From Betaproteobacteria bacterium (GTDB taxonomy: Bacteria; Pseudomonadota; Gammaproteobacteria; Burkholderiales; SG8-41): a DNA stretch of 35,278 bases. The position numbers and the translations under genes were made by a program. Below are positions 15,215 to 23,889 of this stretch, piece by piece (within the stretch, counting starts at the first letter, position 1; each line of letters starts with the position of its first letter). Under the pieces are notes generated by a model, which searched no databases, was not told the DNA's origin, and was given only the letters and a program-made list of their open reading frames with translations. The DNA lies in contig JACQOJ010000076.1 of assembly GCA_016202605.1 (NCBI GenBank), forward strand, positions 1 to 35,278, written 5' to 3'.

Positions 15215-15826
15215 TTGCCGTGCGACACCAGACCGATTATCTTGACGCCGCGATCCTTTAATCCGCGACTGCTCGCCCCCGCGCTTCTACTCTTTCTATC
15301 GCTATCCTCCATATCGTCCGCCGAAGTTCCCGGCCGGGTGGTTTCCGTTCATGACGGCGACACCCTGACCGTGCTTACGGAGCAGCGCGGATCGCTGCGC
15401 ATCCGTCTCAAGGACATCGACGCCCCGGAACTCAGCCAGCCTTTCGGCAGGCGCTCCAGGCAATCGCTTTCCGAGTTGTGCTCCGGCAAGCCGGTGGAAC
15501 TCGACGTCCGCGGAACTGACCGGTATCGCCGGGCCATCGCCCGGGTCACGTGCTCGGGAACCGACGCGAATGCCGAACAGGTGCGCCGCGGCTACGCGTG
15601 GACGTTCACGCGTTACGCCGGAACCGAATCGCCGCTGCACGCCATCCAAGCCGAAGCGCGGGCGGCCCGCCGCGGCCTGTGGGGGGATCCGTCGCCCCAG
15701 CCCCCATGGGATTGGCGGCGCAAGAGCCGGCCCCACCGGGCAACGCGTCCCGCGGCGCCCGCGGATTCCGGGCCGGATCCGGCTTTTCGTTTAACATCAG
15801 GGGACGTCTCACATTCGCCAAGATGA
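15215..15826 (+). CDS. Thermonuclease/SNase-like nuclease, exported
   Basis: Hydrophobic N-terminus then GRVVSVHDGDTLTVLTEQRGSLRIRLKDIDAPELSQPFGRRSRQSLSEL...DRYRRAIARVTC...ANAEQVRRGYAW; start uncertain. Confidence 0.9.
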   Translation: MPCDTRPIILTPRSFNPRLLAPALLLFLSLSSISSAEVPGRVVSVHDGDTLTVLTEQRGSLRIRLKDIDAPELSQPFGRRSRQSLSELCSGKPVELDVRGTDRYRRAIARVTCSGTDANAEQVRRGYAWTFTRYAGTESPLHAIQAEARAARRGLWGDPSPQPPWDWRRKSRPHRATRPAAPADSGPDPAFRLTSGDVSHSPR

Positions 15827-15827
15827 C

Positions 15828-16607
15828 ATGCTGGAAGCACGGAAGATTTCCGCCGGAGTCGCCCTGACGTTGCTCGCCGGGTGCGCGTCCCTGCCCCCGT
15901 CTTCCGGGACCGTTGCGTTGCCGCACATCACGAGCTTTTCCGCGAGTCCCCCCGGTGTCGGCCTGCCGGCGGGATGGCAGCCATGGACGCTGTCAAAGTT
16001 CAAGACGCCGACGCAGTATCAACTGGTCAGCCACGAGGGCAGAACCGTGGTCAAGGCGAGCGCGCGGGCTTCAGCATCGGGACTGCTGCATCCGCTCAAC
16101 CTCGACCCGCGCGAGTTTCCGCTGCTTTCCTGGCGCTGGAAAGTCACCGCGTTGATCGCAACGGCCGACAACACGCGCAGGGAGCGCGAGGATTCGCCGG
16201 TTCGCGTCCTGGTGAGCTTCGACGGCGATACCGATAAGCTGCCGCTCGGGGAGCGCATGTTTTTCGACAACGTCCGACTGCTGACAGGCCAGCGGATGCC
16301 GTACGCGACGCTGGTGTACATCTGGGAGAACCGCGCGCCGCGGGAGACCGTGATCCCCAACGCCCACACTTCGCGCATCAGGATGATCGTCGCCGAAAGC
16401 GGACGCGACAAGGTGGGCGCGTGGCATGAAGTGACCCGCAACGTCCACGATGATTTCAGGCGCGCGTTCGGAGAAGAGCCGGGAACCATCATCGCGGTCG
16501 GCATCATGACCGACACCGACAACACCGGCGGGAACGTTGACGCCTATTACGGCGACATGCAGTTTCGGCGCGCCGCGCCGCGGAGTTTCATTTACGTCTC
16601 GGACTAA
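15828..16607 (+). CDS. DUF3047 family lipoprotein
   Basis: Lipobox LLAGC; LLSWRWKV, DSPVRVLVSFDG, IVAESGRDKVGAWHEVTRNVHDDFRRAFGEEPG.I.AVGIMTDTDNTG. Confidence 0.85.
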   Translation: MLEARKISAGVALTLLAGCASLPPSSGTVALPHITSFSASPPGVGLPAGWQPWTLSKFKTPTQYQLVSHEGRTVVKASARASASGLLHPLNLDPREFPLLSWRWKVTALIATADNTRREREDSPVRVLVSFDGDTDKLPLGERMFFDNVRLLTGQRMPYATLVYIWENRAPRETVIPNAHTSRIRMIVAESGRDKVGAWHEVTRNVHDDFRRAFGEEPGTIIAVGIMTDTDNTGGNVDAYYGDMQFRRAAPRSFIYVSD

Positions 16608-16639
16608 CTGCGGTCCCGCGCGGCCCGGGAGTTCCGCAC

Positions 16640-18043
16640 CTATTCCAGTCCCTTGACGATGTTCTCCACCACCTTCTTGGCGTCGCCGAACACCATCATC
16701 GTCTTGTCCATGTAGAACAGCGGGTTGTCCAGCCCGGCATAGCCCACCGCCATCGAACGCTTGTTGACCAGCACGGTGCGGGATTTCGCGACCTCGAGGA
16801 TGGGCATGCCGTAAATGGGGCTGCCCTTTTCGTGCGCGAGCGGGTTCACCACGTCGTTGGCGCCCAGCACCAGCACCACGTCGGTGGTGCCGAATTCGCT
16901 GTTGATGTCCTCCATCTCGAACACCTGGTCATACGGCACCTCGGCCTCCGCCAGCAGCACGTTCATGTGGCCGGGCATGCGCCCCGCGACCGGGTGGATG
17001 GCGTAGCGCACGTTCACGCCCTTGTGGATCAACTTCTCCGCCATTTCCTTCACGGCGTGCTGCGCGCGCGCCACCGCCAGCCCGTAGCCGGGAACGATGA
17101 TGACCGATTCCGCGTTGGACATGAGGAAAGCCGCGTCGTCGGCCGAGCCGGACCTCACCGTCTTCTGCTCCGCGCCCGCCGCGGCCGAGCCTTCGGCCGC
17201 GCCGAATCCGCCCAGTATCACCGAAATGAACGCGCGGTTCATCGCGCGGCACATGATGTAGGAGAGAATCGCGCCCGAGGAGCCGACCAGCGACCCGGCG
17301 ATGATCAGCATCGGGTTGTTGAGCGAGAAACCGATGCCGGCCGCCGCCCAGCCCGAGTAGCTGTTCAGCATCGAGATCACCACCGGCATGTCGGCGCCGC
17401 CGATGGGAATGATGATGAGCACCCCGAGCACGAAGGCGATCGCCGTCATTACGGCGAATGCCGTCCACGCCTTGCCGTCGGCCATGAAGAACGCGACGCC
17501 GAAGCCGATCATCACCAGCGCGAGCAGAAGGTTCAGGATATGCTGGCCCTTGAACACGACGGGCGCCGAGGAGAACGGGCGGAAGTGCTTGCCGAGTCCG
17601 GCAAGCTTGCCGAACGCGATCACCGAGCCCGAGAAGGTGATCGCGCCGACGAATGTTCCGATGAACAGCTCGAGCTTGTTGCCCGTCGGCAGCGGGTCCG
17701 GGATGCCGAAGGAAGCCGGGTTGTTGACGACGGCGATCGCGATGAGCACCGCGGCCATGCCGACGAGCGAGTGCATCGCCGCGACCAGTTCCGGCATCTG
17801 CGTCATCTGCACGCGCCGGGCGACGAACGCTCCGATCGTGCCGCCGATCGCCATCGCCATGAGTATGATATCGACCCGCCCCTTGGCGACGATCGCAAGC
17901 GTGGTGACGATGGCGATCGCCATCCCCGCCATGCCGAAATAGTTGCCCCGCCGCGCGCTCTCGGGATGGGACAATCCCTTGAGCGCCAGGATGAAGCATA
18001 CCGACGCGACGAGATACCAGAGCACCACGAGATTGGCACTCAT
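16640..18043 (-). CDS. pntB: NAD(P)(+) transhydrogenase beta subunit
   Basis: VIIVPGYGLAVARAQHAVKEMAEKL...NVRYAIHPVAGRMPGHMNVLLAEAEVPYD...ANDVVNPLAHEKGSPIYGMPILEVAKSRTVLVNKRSMAVGYAGLDNPLFY. Confidence 0.97.
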   Translation of the reverse strand: MSANLVVLWYLVASVCFILALKGLSHPESARRGNYFGMAGMAIAIVTTLAIVAKGRVDIILMAMAIGGTIGAFVARRVQMTQMPELVAAMHSLVGMAAVLIAIAVVNNPASFGIPDPLPTGNKLELFIGTFVGAITFSGSVIAFGKLAGLGKHFRPFSSAPVVFKGQHILNLLLALVMIGFGVAFFMADGKAWTAFAVMTAIAFVLGVLIIIPIGGADMPVVISMLNSYSGWAAAGIGFSLNNPMLIIAGSLVGSSGAILSYIMCRAMNRAFISVILGGFGAAEGSAAAGAEQKTVRSGSADDAAFLMSNAESVIIVPGYGLAVARAQHAVKEMAEKLIHKGVNVRYAIHPVAGRMPGHMNVLLAEAEVPYDQVFEMEDINSEFGTTDVVLVLGANDVVNPLAHEKGSPIYGMPILEVAKSRTVLVNKRSMAVGYAGLDNPLFYMDKTMMVFGDAKKVVENIVKGLE

Positions 18044-18060
18044 CTTTGATTCTCCGGAGC

Positions 18061-18094
18061 GGTGAACGGTGAACGGTAAACAGTGAACGGTGAA
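18061..18094. repeat. Short tandem heptad repeat (GGTGAAC)n-like between pnt genes
   Basis: GGTGAACGGTGAACGGTAAACAGTGAACGGTGAA. Confidence 0.75.
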
Positions 18095-18115
18095 ATCATG
18101 GTCGCATCCGCCTGG

Positions 18116-18427
18116 TCATTCCTTGCCTGCCTTCGGCTGTTTTCTCTTGAACATCTCGAGCATGCGCTGCGTGACGAGAAAGCCGCCGGCGACGTTGATC
18201 GCGGCCAGTCCGACCGCCACCGCGCCGAGCGCGGACCCGAAGTCGGTTTCGGCGGGTCCCGCCGCCAGAACGGCCCCGACGATGATCACGCTGGAAATCG
18301 CGTTGGTCACGCTCATGAGCGGCGTGTGCAGCGCCGGCGTCACGTTCCAGATGACGTGGTAGCCCACGAAAATCGCCAGCACGAATACGATCAGATTGAA
18401 GACGGTTGGATCTACGGTTCCGGTCAT
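18116..18427 (-). CDS. pntAB: NAD(P) transhydrogenase subunit alpha, C-terminal membrane part
   Basis: [40 protein letters not shown]...[25 protein letters not shown]. Confidence 0.95.
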   Translation of the reverse strand: MTGTVDPTVFNLIVFVLAIFVGYHVIWNVTPALHTPLMSVTNAISSVIIVGAVLAAGPAETDFGSALGAVAVGLAAINVAGGFLVTQRMLEMFKRKQPKAGKE

Positions 18428-18490
18428 TGCCTCTCCTTCGAAGCGTAAGCGCGTGAAATCATGAGTCGGAAGGTGGACCGCGACGGCGCC

Positions 18491-18523
18491 GCTCTCCCGC
18501 TCTCCCGCCCTGACGCTCTCCCG
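18491..18523. repeat. Short tandem repeat of CTCTCCCG-type units
   Basis: GCTCTCCCGCTCTCCCGCCCTGACGCTCTCCCG. Confidence 0.65.
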
Positions 18524-18524
18524 T

Positions 18525-19649
18525 TCATTTGGGCAGCGCTTCGCCGTCCATGCACATCAGCGTGCCCGCAATGATCTCGTCGCTGCGGTCGATCTTGAAC
18601 TCGCCGGTCTTGGCATCCAGCATCAGCGCGAGGAAATTCAACAGGTTCCGCGCGAAAAGCGCGCTCGCGTCGGCTGCCACCAGCGCCGGCAGGTTGGCGA
18701 TCCCGACGATGTGCACGCCGTGCTTGACGACGATCTTGTCCAGTTCGGACAGCGGACAATTCCCGCCCTGTTCGACCGCCATGTCGACGATCACCGAACC
18801 GGGCCGCATGGTCCTGACCATGTCCTCGGTCACCAGCACCGGCGCCGGACGTCCCGGAATGAGCGCGGTCGTGACGACGATGTCGGCCTGCTTGATGCGC
18901 TCCGCCACCAGCGCCGCCTGGCGTTTCCGGTAGTCCTCGCCCATTTCGCGCGCGTAGCCGCCCTGCCCTTTGGCAAGCTCCTTTTCTTCCCCGGTAAGCG
19001 GCACTTCGATGAATTTCGCGCCCAGCGACTCGACCTGCTCCTTGGTTTCCGGCCGCACGTCGGTGGCCTCCACCACGGCACCCAGGCGCTTTGCGGTCGC
19101 GATTGCCTGCAGCCCGGCCACCCCCACGCCCATCACCACGACACGCGCGGCTTTCACGGTGCCCGCGGCGGTCATGAGCATCGGCATCAACCGCCCGTAG
19201 GTGTTGGCGGCGATCATCACGGCCTTGTAGCCGCCAAGATTGGCCTGCGAGGAAAGCACGTCCATGTTCTGGGCGCGCGAAATCCGGGGCAGGGCCTCCA
19301 TTGCGAAAGCCGTCAACCCGCGTTTCGCCAGCGCTTCGATCCCTTCCCGGTTGTGCGGGCCGAGCATGCCGATCAGGACCTGCCCCGGTCGCATCTGCGC
19401 GAGTTCATCGGCGTCGGGGCCGCGAACCTTGAGCACGAGATCGGCCTGCTGGTAGACCTCCGCCGCGGAAGAGACGATCGTGGCACCCGCCGCGGCGAAC
19501 TGCTCGTCGGGTACGTTGGCGCTCATGCCGGCGCCGGCCTGAACGATAACGGCGTTTTTTCCGGCGGCGACGAGTTTCTTGACGGTCTCGGGCGTTGCCG
19601 AGATACGCATTTCATTGGGACGCGTCTCAGCCGGGATTCCGAGTTTCAT
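18525..19649 (-). CDS. pntAA: NAD(P) transhydrogenase subunit alpha, NAD-binding part
   Basis: [41 protein letters not shown]...[43 protein letters not shown]...[15 protein letters not shown]. Confidence 0.96.
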   Translation of the reverse strand: MKLGIPAETRPNEMRISATPETVKKLVAAGKNAVIVQAGAGMSANVPDEQFAAAGATIVSSAAEVYQQADLVLKVRGPDADELAQMRPGQVLIGMLGPHNREGIEALAKRGLTAFAMEALPRISRAQNMDVLSSQANLGGYKAVMIAANTYGRLMPMLMTAAGTVKAARVVVMGVGVAGLQAIATAKRLGAVVEATDVRPETKEQVESLGAKFIEVPLTGEEKELAKGQGGYAREMGEDYRKRQAALVAERIKQADIVVTTALIPGRPAPVLVTEDMVRTMRPGSVIVDMAVEQGGNCPLSELDKIVVKHGVHIVGIANLPALVAADASALFARNLLNFLALMLDAKTGEFKIDRSDEIIAGTLMCMDGEALPK

Positions 19650-19711
19650 TGCCTGATTCTCCCTGCCTGCTGCCGCGGCACTTCAAGCGCGCCGCAACGT
19701 GATTGCGCGTA

Positions 19712-19717
19712 AGTATA
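19712..19717 (-). promoter_or_regulatory. -10 element TATACT of the pnt operon promoter (minus strand)
   Basis: Minus strand TTGATGTAGATCAA-23 nt-TATACT places the FNR box near -41.5 of a start site around 19705. Confidence 0.6.
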
Positions 19718-19740
19718 AAGGAAAACGCGCAGGCTCAAAT

Positions 19741-19754
19741 TTGATCTACATCAA
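19741..19754. promoter_or_regulatory. FNR/ANR-type binding site upstream of the pnt operon
   Basis: TTGATCTACATCAA matches consensus TTGAT-N4-ATCAA exactly. Confidence 0.75.
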
Positions 19755-19913
19755 AACTCGATTGCATGCGCGAGACGCGCGCTTCGACGATGGCCCCCTC
19801 GCGTTACAGGCTGCGGAAGACATGGGAATCCGCCCGGGACGGAGCGTCCCGGCGCAAGCAAAGCTGCCACAGGGCAGCCTCGCTGCACCGTTCGAGCCGG
19901 CGATTCTGCCGGA

Positions 19914-20816
19914 TTATTTCCTGGTGAGGCCGGAAAGCTCCTCGAACAGCAATCCCAGCGCGGCGTTGTCAAGCCCGTCGCGTCCGGTCGCACAGAGCGC
20001 GTTGAACATCTGCAGGCCCAGCGCGGTCACCGGCATGAACGCACCGACGTCGCGCCCCGCACCTTGCGCGAGCTTGATGTCCTTCAGCATCAGGCTGGCG
20101 CGAAAACCCGGCTGCAACGTGCCATCGAGCAGCCGCTTGCCGTGGTTTTGCAAGACAAAGCTCTGCGCCGAACCGCCGAGCAACGCGTCGCGCACCCGGC
20201 CGGGATCGATGTTCATCTTCCTGGCAAGGGCGAACGCTTCCGACACCGCCATCAGGGTGCCGACGATCACGAGCTGGTTGCACGATTTGCACGCCTGTCC
20301 TGCCCCGCTGGGACCGACGTGGGTGAATGTCCTGCCTATCGCCTCGAATAATGGCATGCAGCGTTCGACGATCGCGGCGTCGCCGCCGACCATGCAGGAG
20401 AGCGTGCCGTCCTGCGCGCCCTTCGGTCCGCCGCTCACCGGCGAATCGAGCATATGCGCGCGTCTCTCCCGAATCCTTTTTGCGAACTCGACGGTCGCCG
20501 TGGCCGAGATCGTGCTGCAGTCGATCACCACCGTGTCGGGTTTGAGCCCGTGGACAACGCCGTCGTCACCGAACAGCACGCGCTCGACGTCCGGTGTATC
20601 CGGCACGCACAGCAGCACGACCTCGGATGCCGTGGCGACGCCGGCCGGCGAGCCGCCGTCGGCTGCGCCTTTGCGCACGAGATCCTCCACCTTGCCGCGG
20701 CTGCGGTTATGCACCGTCACCTTGAAGCCCGCCTTGATGAGGTTGTGCGCCATTGCCGCGCCCATCACGCCGAGACCGATGAACCCGACCGGCGCGCCTT
20801 TCGTTATCGTTGCCAC
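19914..20816 (-). CDS. NAD(P)-dependent oxidoreductase, 3-hydroxyisobutyrate dehydrogenase / 2-hydroxy-3-oxopropionate reductase family
   Basis: VGFIGLGVMGAAMAHNLIKAGFKVTVHNRS...DSPVSGGPKGAQDGTLSCMVGGD...HVGPSGAGQACKSCNQLV; GTG start at 20816. Confidence 0.92.
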   Translation of the reverse strand: MATITKGAPVGFIGLGVMGAAMAHNLIKAGFKVTVHNRSRGKVEDLVRKGAADGGSPAGVATASEVVLLCVPDTPDVERVLFGDDGVVHGLKPDTVVIDCSTISATATVEFAKRIRERRAHMLDSPVSGGPKGAQDGTLSCMVGGDAAIVERCMPLFEAIGRTFTHVGPSGAGQACKSCNQLVIVGTLMAVSEAFALARKMNIDPGRVRDALLGGSAQSFVLQNHGKRLLDGTLQPGFRASLMLKDIKLAQGAGRDVGAFMPVTALGLQMFNALCATGRDGLDNAALGLLFEELSGLTRK

Positions 20817-20847
20817 ATGCCCTCCGTCCGAATGCGTGATCCAATGA

Positions 20848-21040
20848 TTGGCGACTGGAAGCCGCAGAGCTTCGCCGGATTCTCTACCAGTATCTTGCGG
20901 CGTAGCGCGTCGCTGCCCGCCAGTCCGCAATCACGCCGATCAGATCGGCGGCGTCAGGGAGATCGCGCTTGAGCGACGGGTGCGGCCAGTTCGAGGCCCA
21001 CAGCTTGCGTTCCGGCGCGGCGCGCGACCGGGTAGCGGCT
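20848..21040 (-). pseudogene. Truncated, frameshifted C-terminal remnant of an amidohydrolase (2-pyrone-4,6-dicarboxylate hydrolase-like)
   Basis: Minus frame A: APERKLWASNWPHPSLKRDLPDAADLIGVIADWRA; minus frame B: DALRRKILVENPAKLCGF; together they read as the C-terminus of a PDC-hydrolase-type amidohydrolase split by a frameshift near 20918. Confidence 0.65.
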
Positions 21041-21052
21041 GGCATTGCGGTC

Positions 21053-21838
21053 TCAGCGCTGTATGCCGCGCAGAAAAGCCGAGCGCTCCTTCGCCCCCGC
21101 CATGAGGAACGACAGATCGGAGCCGCTCAGGATAAAACGCATGCCCATCTGAATGTACTTCTCCATGATCCCGGGTTCGTAGACGCCGCCCATGCCGGGA
21201 AATTTGCCGTGCTTGCGACAGGCTTCGATGACGGCCTTGTACGCCGCCTCCACCCGAGGATCGGTGAACTGCGCGGGAATGCCCATTTCGGCGCAGAGAT
21301 CGTTGGTGCCGATAAGCAGTACGTCCACGCCTTCCAGTGCCGCGATCTCGTCGGCAAGCGCAATTGCCCCGGGTGTTTCGAGCATCAGCACGAGCAGGAC
21401 CTGCTCGTTTACCGCGCGCATCGCTTCGCCCACCGGCATCACCGCAAAGCTGAGCTGCGGCTGCCCGCCGCCGATCGAGCGGTGGCCTACCGGCGGATAG
21501 CGGCAGAACCGGACCGCCCGCTTCGCCTCCTCAATACTGTCCACGTGTGGCACGACTATGCCCTGCGTGCCGCAGTCGAGGAGGCGCGTCGCGTGGTAAT
21601 GCTCCTTGCCGGGCACCCGCACAATGGGGGTGATGCCCACCGCCAGCGAAGCCATCGAAAGTTGCGCCGCGGTGTCCACATCCATGGAGCTGTGTTCCAT
21701 ATCGATGAACAGCCAGTCGTAGCCGCAGGTTTTTGCGATCGTGGCGGTATCTACGGTGCGCCCCTGTCGCACGCCCATGCCAAGGGCAAGCCCGCCGGTC
21801 GCAAGGCGGTGCTTCGCCGCGTTCTGAATCACGCTCAT
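21053..21838 (-). CDS. HpcH/HpaI aldolase/citrate lyase family protein
   Basis: GYDWLFIDMEHSSMDVDTAAQLSMAS...VRVPGKEHYHATRLLDCGTQGIVVPHVDSIEEAKRAVRFCRYPPVGHRSIGG...IGTNDLCAEMGIPAQ. Confidence 0.93.
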   Translation of the reverse strand: MSVIQNAAKHRLATGGLALGMGVRQGRTVDTATIAKTCGYDWLFIDMEHSSMDVDTAAQLSMASLAVGITPIVRVPGKEHYHATRLLDCGTQGIVVPHVDSIEEAKRAVRFCRYPPVGHRSIGGGQPQLSFAVMPVGEAMRAVNEQVLLVLMLETPGAIALADEIAALEGVDVLLIGTNDLCAEMGIPAQFTDPRVEAAYKAVIEACRKHGKFPGMGGVYEPGIMEKYIQMGMRFILSGSDLSFLMAGAKERSAFLRGIQR

Positions 21839-22109
21839 GAATTTTCCTTTCGAGTTGTCGTGTTGATCGGGGAATCACGTCAGCCGAGCAGATGACCGCA
21901 CATCCGATTCTGATCGGAGGGATTTGGACTGTCGGGCACACGCTGTTTGCCGGATAGTATACGCAACTCTGACACCTCGCATGCATCCTGGACATCGCCG
22001 CGCACCGGCAAACGAAATCGGCCAGCAACCAGGCGGGCGCCGTCCGACGCCGTCCTTACCATGTGATTCACAATTCCAGGCAGCCGGCGAAAGGCGCTTA
22101 TAATTGGGC

Positions 22110-23873
22110 ATGCCTGAAATCCGGATTCTGCCGGAGCTGCTCATCAACCAGATCGCCGCCGGCGAGGTCGTCGACCGTCCGGCCGCCGCCCTCAAGGAAT
22201 TGCTCGAGAACAGCGTGGATGCCGGTGCCGGCGAAATTTCGGCTCAGCTTGCCGGCGGCGGGACCCTGCTCATCAAGATCGCCGACGATGGCTGCGGCAT
22301 CCCGCGCGACGAACTTCCCCTCGCCCTGGCGCGCCACGCAACCAGCAAGATCGCATCGGGCGCCGACCTCGAGCGCGTGGCGAGTCTCGGCTTCCGGGGC
22401 GAAGCGCTGGCGAGCATCGCATCCGTCTCGCGCCTCACGCTGACCAGCCGGCGCGCGGGTGAGAAGCACGCATGGACGCTCGCCGCCACCGGCCCGGAGC
22501 TCTCCGCGATCGCGCCTGCCTCGCTCGAGGCGGGCACCAGCGTGGAGGTGCGCGATCTCCATTTCAACACGCCGGCGCGCCGCAAATTCCTGAAATCCGA
22601 GGCGACGGAGTACGCGCATTGCGAGGAAGCGTTCAAGCGCGTCGCGCTCTCGCGCAACCGGGTCGGATTCACCCTGCAGCACAACGGTCGGGCGCGGTGG
22701 CGCCTCAGGCCGCAGGCCGCCGCCGACCGCGCCTGCGCCCTTCTCGGCGAGGATTTCGGCGCCGCGTCGCTCGCGCTCGATGAGACGAGCGCGGGCCCCA
22801 GGCTTTACGGCCTGATCGGCCTGCCCGCACACTCGCGCGCCGCGCGCGATGCGCAGTATTTTTTCGTCAACGGCCGTTTCGTGCGCGACAAGCTGCTCGC
22901 CCATGCCGTGCGCCAGGCGTATCAGGACGTGCTGCATCACGAGCGCCATCCTGCGTTCGCGCTGTTCCTGGAAATCGATCCCGCCCAGGTCGATGTCAAC
23001 GTGCATCCGACGAAGATCGAAGTCCGGTTCCGCGACGCGCGGAGCGTGCACCAGTTTGTCTTTCACGCGCTCAACAAGGCTCTCGCCCGCCCCGGTGCCG
23101 GAGTCGCCACCACCAGGGAAGGGACTGTCGAGGCCGCGTCGGGCGGTGTGAACGCGCCATTACCGTCATACGCGAGGCAGGACGCAATGGCGCTCGGGAT
23201 CGCGCAGACGGCCGGATTCTATGACACCCTGTTCGGCCGGCACGGCGCCCCGCTGCTTCACGAGCACCCGGAGCCGCAGGAAGCCGCGCCGCCGCCCCTG
23301 GGCTTTGCGCTCGCGCAGCTCGCGGGCATCTACATCCTGGCGCAGAACCGGCAGGGGCTGGTCATCGTCGACATGCACGCGGCCCACGAACGGATCGTGT
23401 ACGAGAAGCTCAAGGCCGCGCTCGATGACCGGAACATTCCCATGCAACCGCTGCTGGTGCCCGTCACGTTCAATGCCGACGCGCTCGACGTTGCCACGGT
23501 GGAGGAGCACCAGGACATCCTGCAGAAAATCGGCTTCGATCTTGCGGTCATATCTCCCGGCACCCTGGTCACCCGCGGTGTTCCCGCCATGCTGGGCGAC
23601 GCCGACGCGCAGACGCTGGCGCAGGACGTGTTGAGGGAAGCACGCGAGTTCGGGGCAAGCCGCATCCTTACCGAGCGCAGGAACGAGCTGCTCGCGACCA
23701 TGGCCTGCCATTCCGCCGTGCGCGCCAACCGCAGGCTTACGATCCCGGAAATGAACGCGCTGCTGCGTGAAATGGAGGAAACGGAGCGTTCCGGGCAGTG
23801 CAATCACGGGCGGCCGACCTGGCACCAGATCTCGGTCGCCGAGCTCGACAGGCTGTTCATGCGCGGACAATGA
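22110..23873 (+). CDS. mutL: DNA mismatch repair protein MutL
   Basis: MPEIRILPELLINQIAAGEVVDRPAAALKELLENSVDAGAGEI...ADDGCGIPRDELPLALARHATSKI...GFRGEALASIASVSR...PAARRKFLKSEATE; C-terminal ACHSAVRANRRL. Confidence 0.97.
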   Translation: MPEIRILPELLINQIAAGEVVDRPAAALKELLENSVDAGAGEISAQLAGGGTLLIKIADDGCGIPRDELPLALARHATSKIASGADLERVASLGFRGEALASIASVSRLTLTSRRAGEKHAWTLAATGPELSAIAPASLEAGTSVEVRDLHFNTPARRKFLKSEATEYAHCEEAFKRVALSRNRVGFTLQHNGRARWRLRPQAAADRACALLGEDFGAASLALDETSAGPRLYGLIGLPAHSRAARDAQYFFVNGRFVRDKLLAHAVRQAYQDVLHHERHPAFALFLEIDPAQVDVNVHPTKIEVRFRDARSVHQFVFHALNKALARPGAGVATTREGTVEAASGGVNAPLPSYARQDAMALGIAQTAGFYDTLFGRHGAPLLHEHPEPQEAAPPPLGFALAQLAGIYILAQNRQGLVIVDMHAAHERIVYEKLKAALDDRNIPMQPLLVPVTFNADALDVATVEEHQDILQKIGFDLAVISPGTLVTRGVPAMLGDADAQTLAQDVLREAREFGASRILTERRNELLATMACHSAVRANRRLTIPEMNALLREMEETERSGQCNHGRPTWHQISVAELDRLFMRGQ

Positions 23874-23889
23874 GGCGGGGCGACGGACC

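Noticed and set aside
16832-18049. 405-aa + strand ORF opposite pntB
   Set aside because: His/Arg/Asp-rich shadow translation antisense to a clearly conserved gene; no recognisable domain
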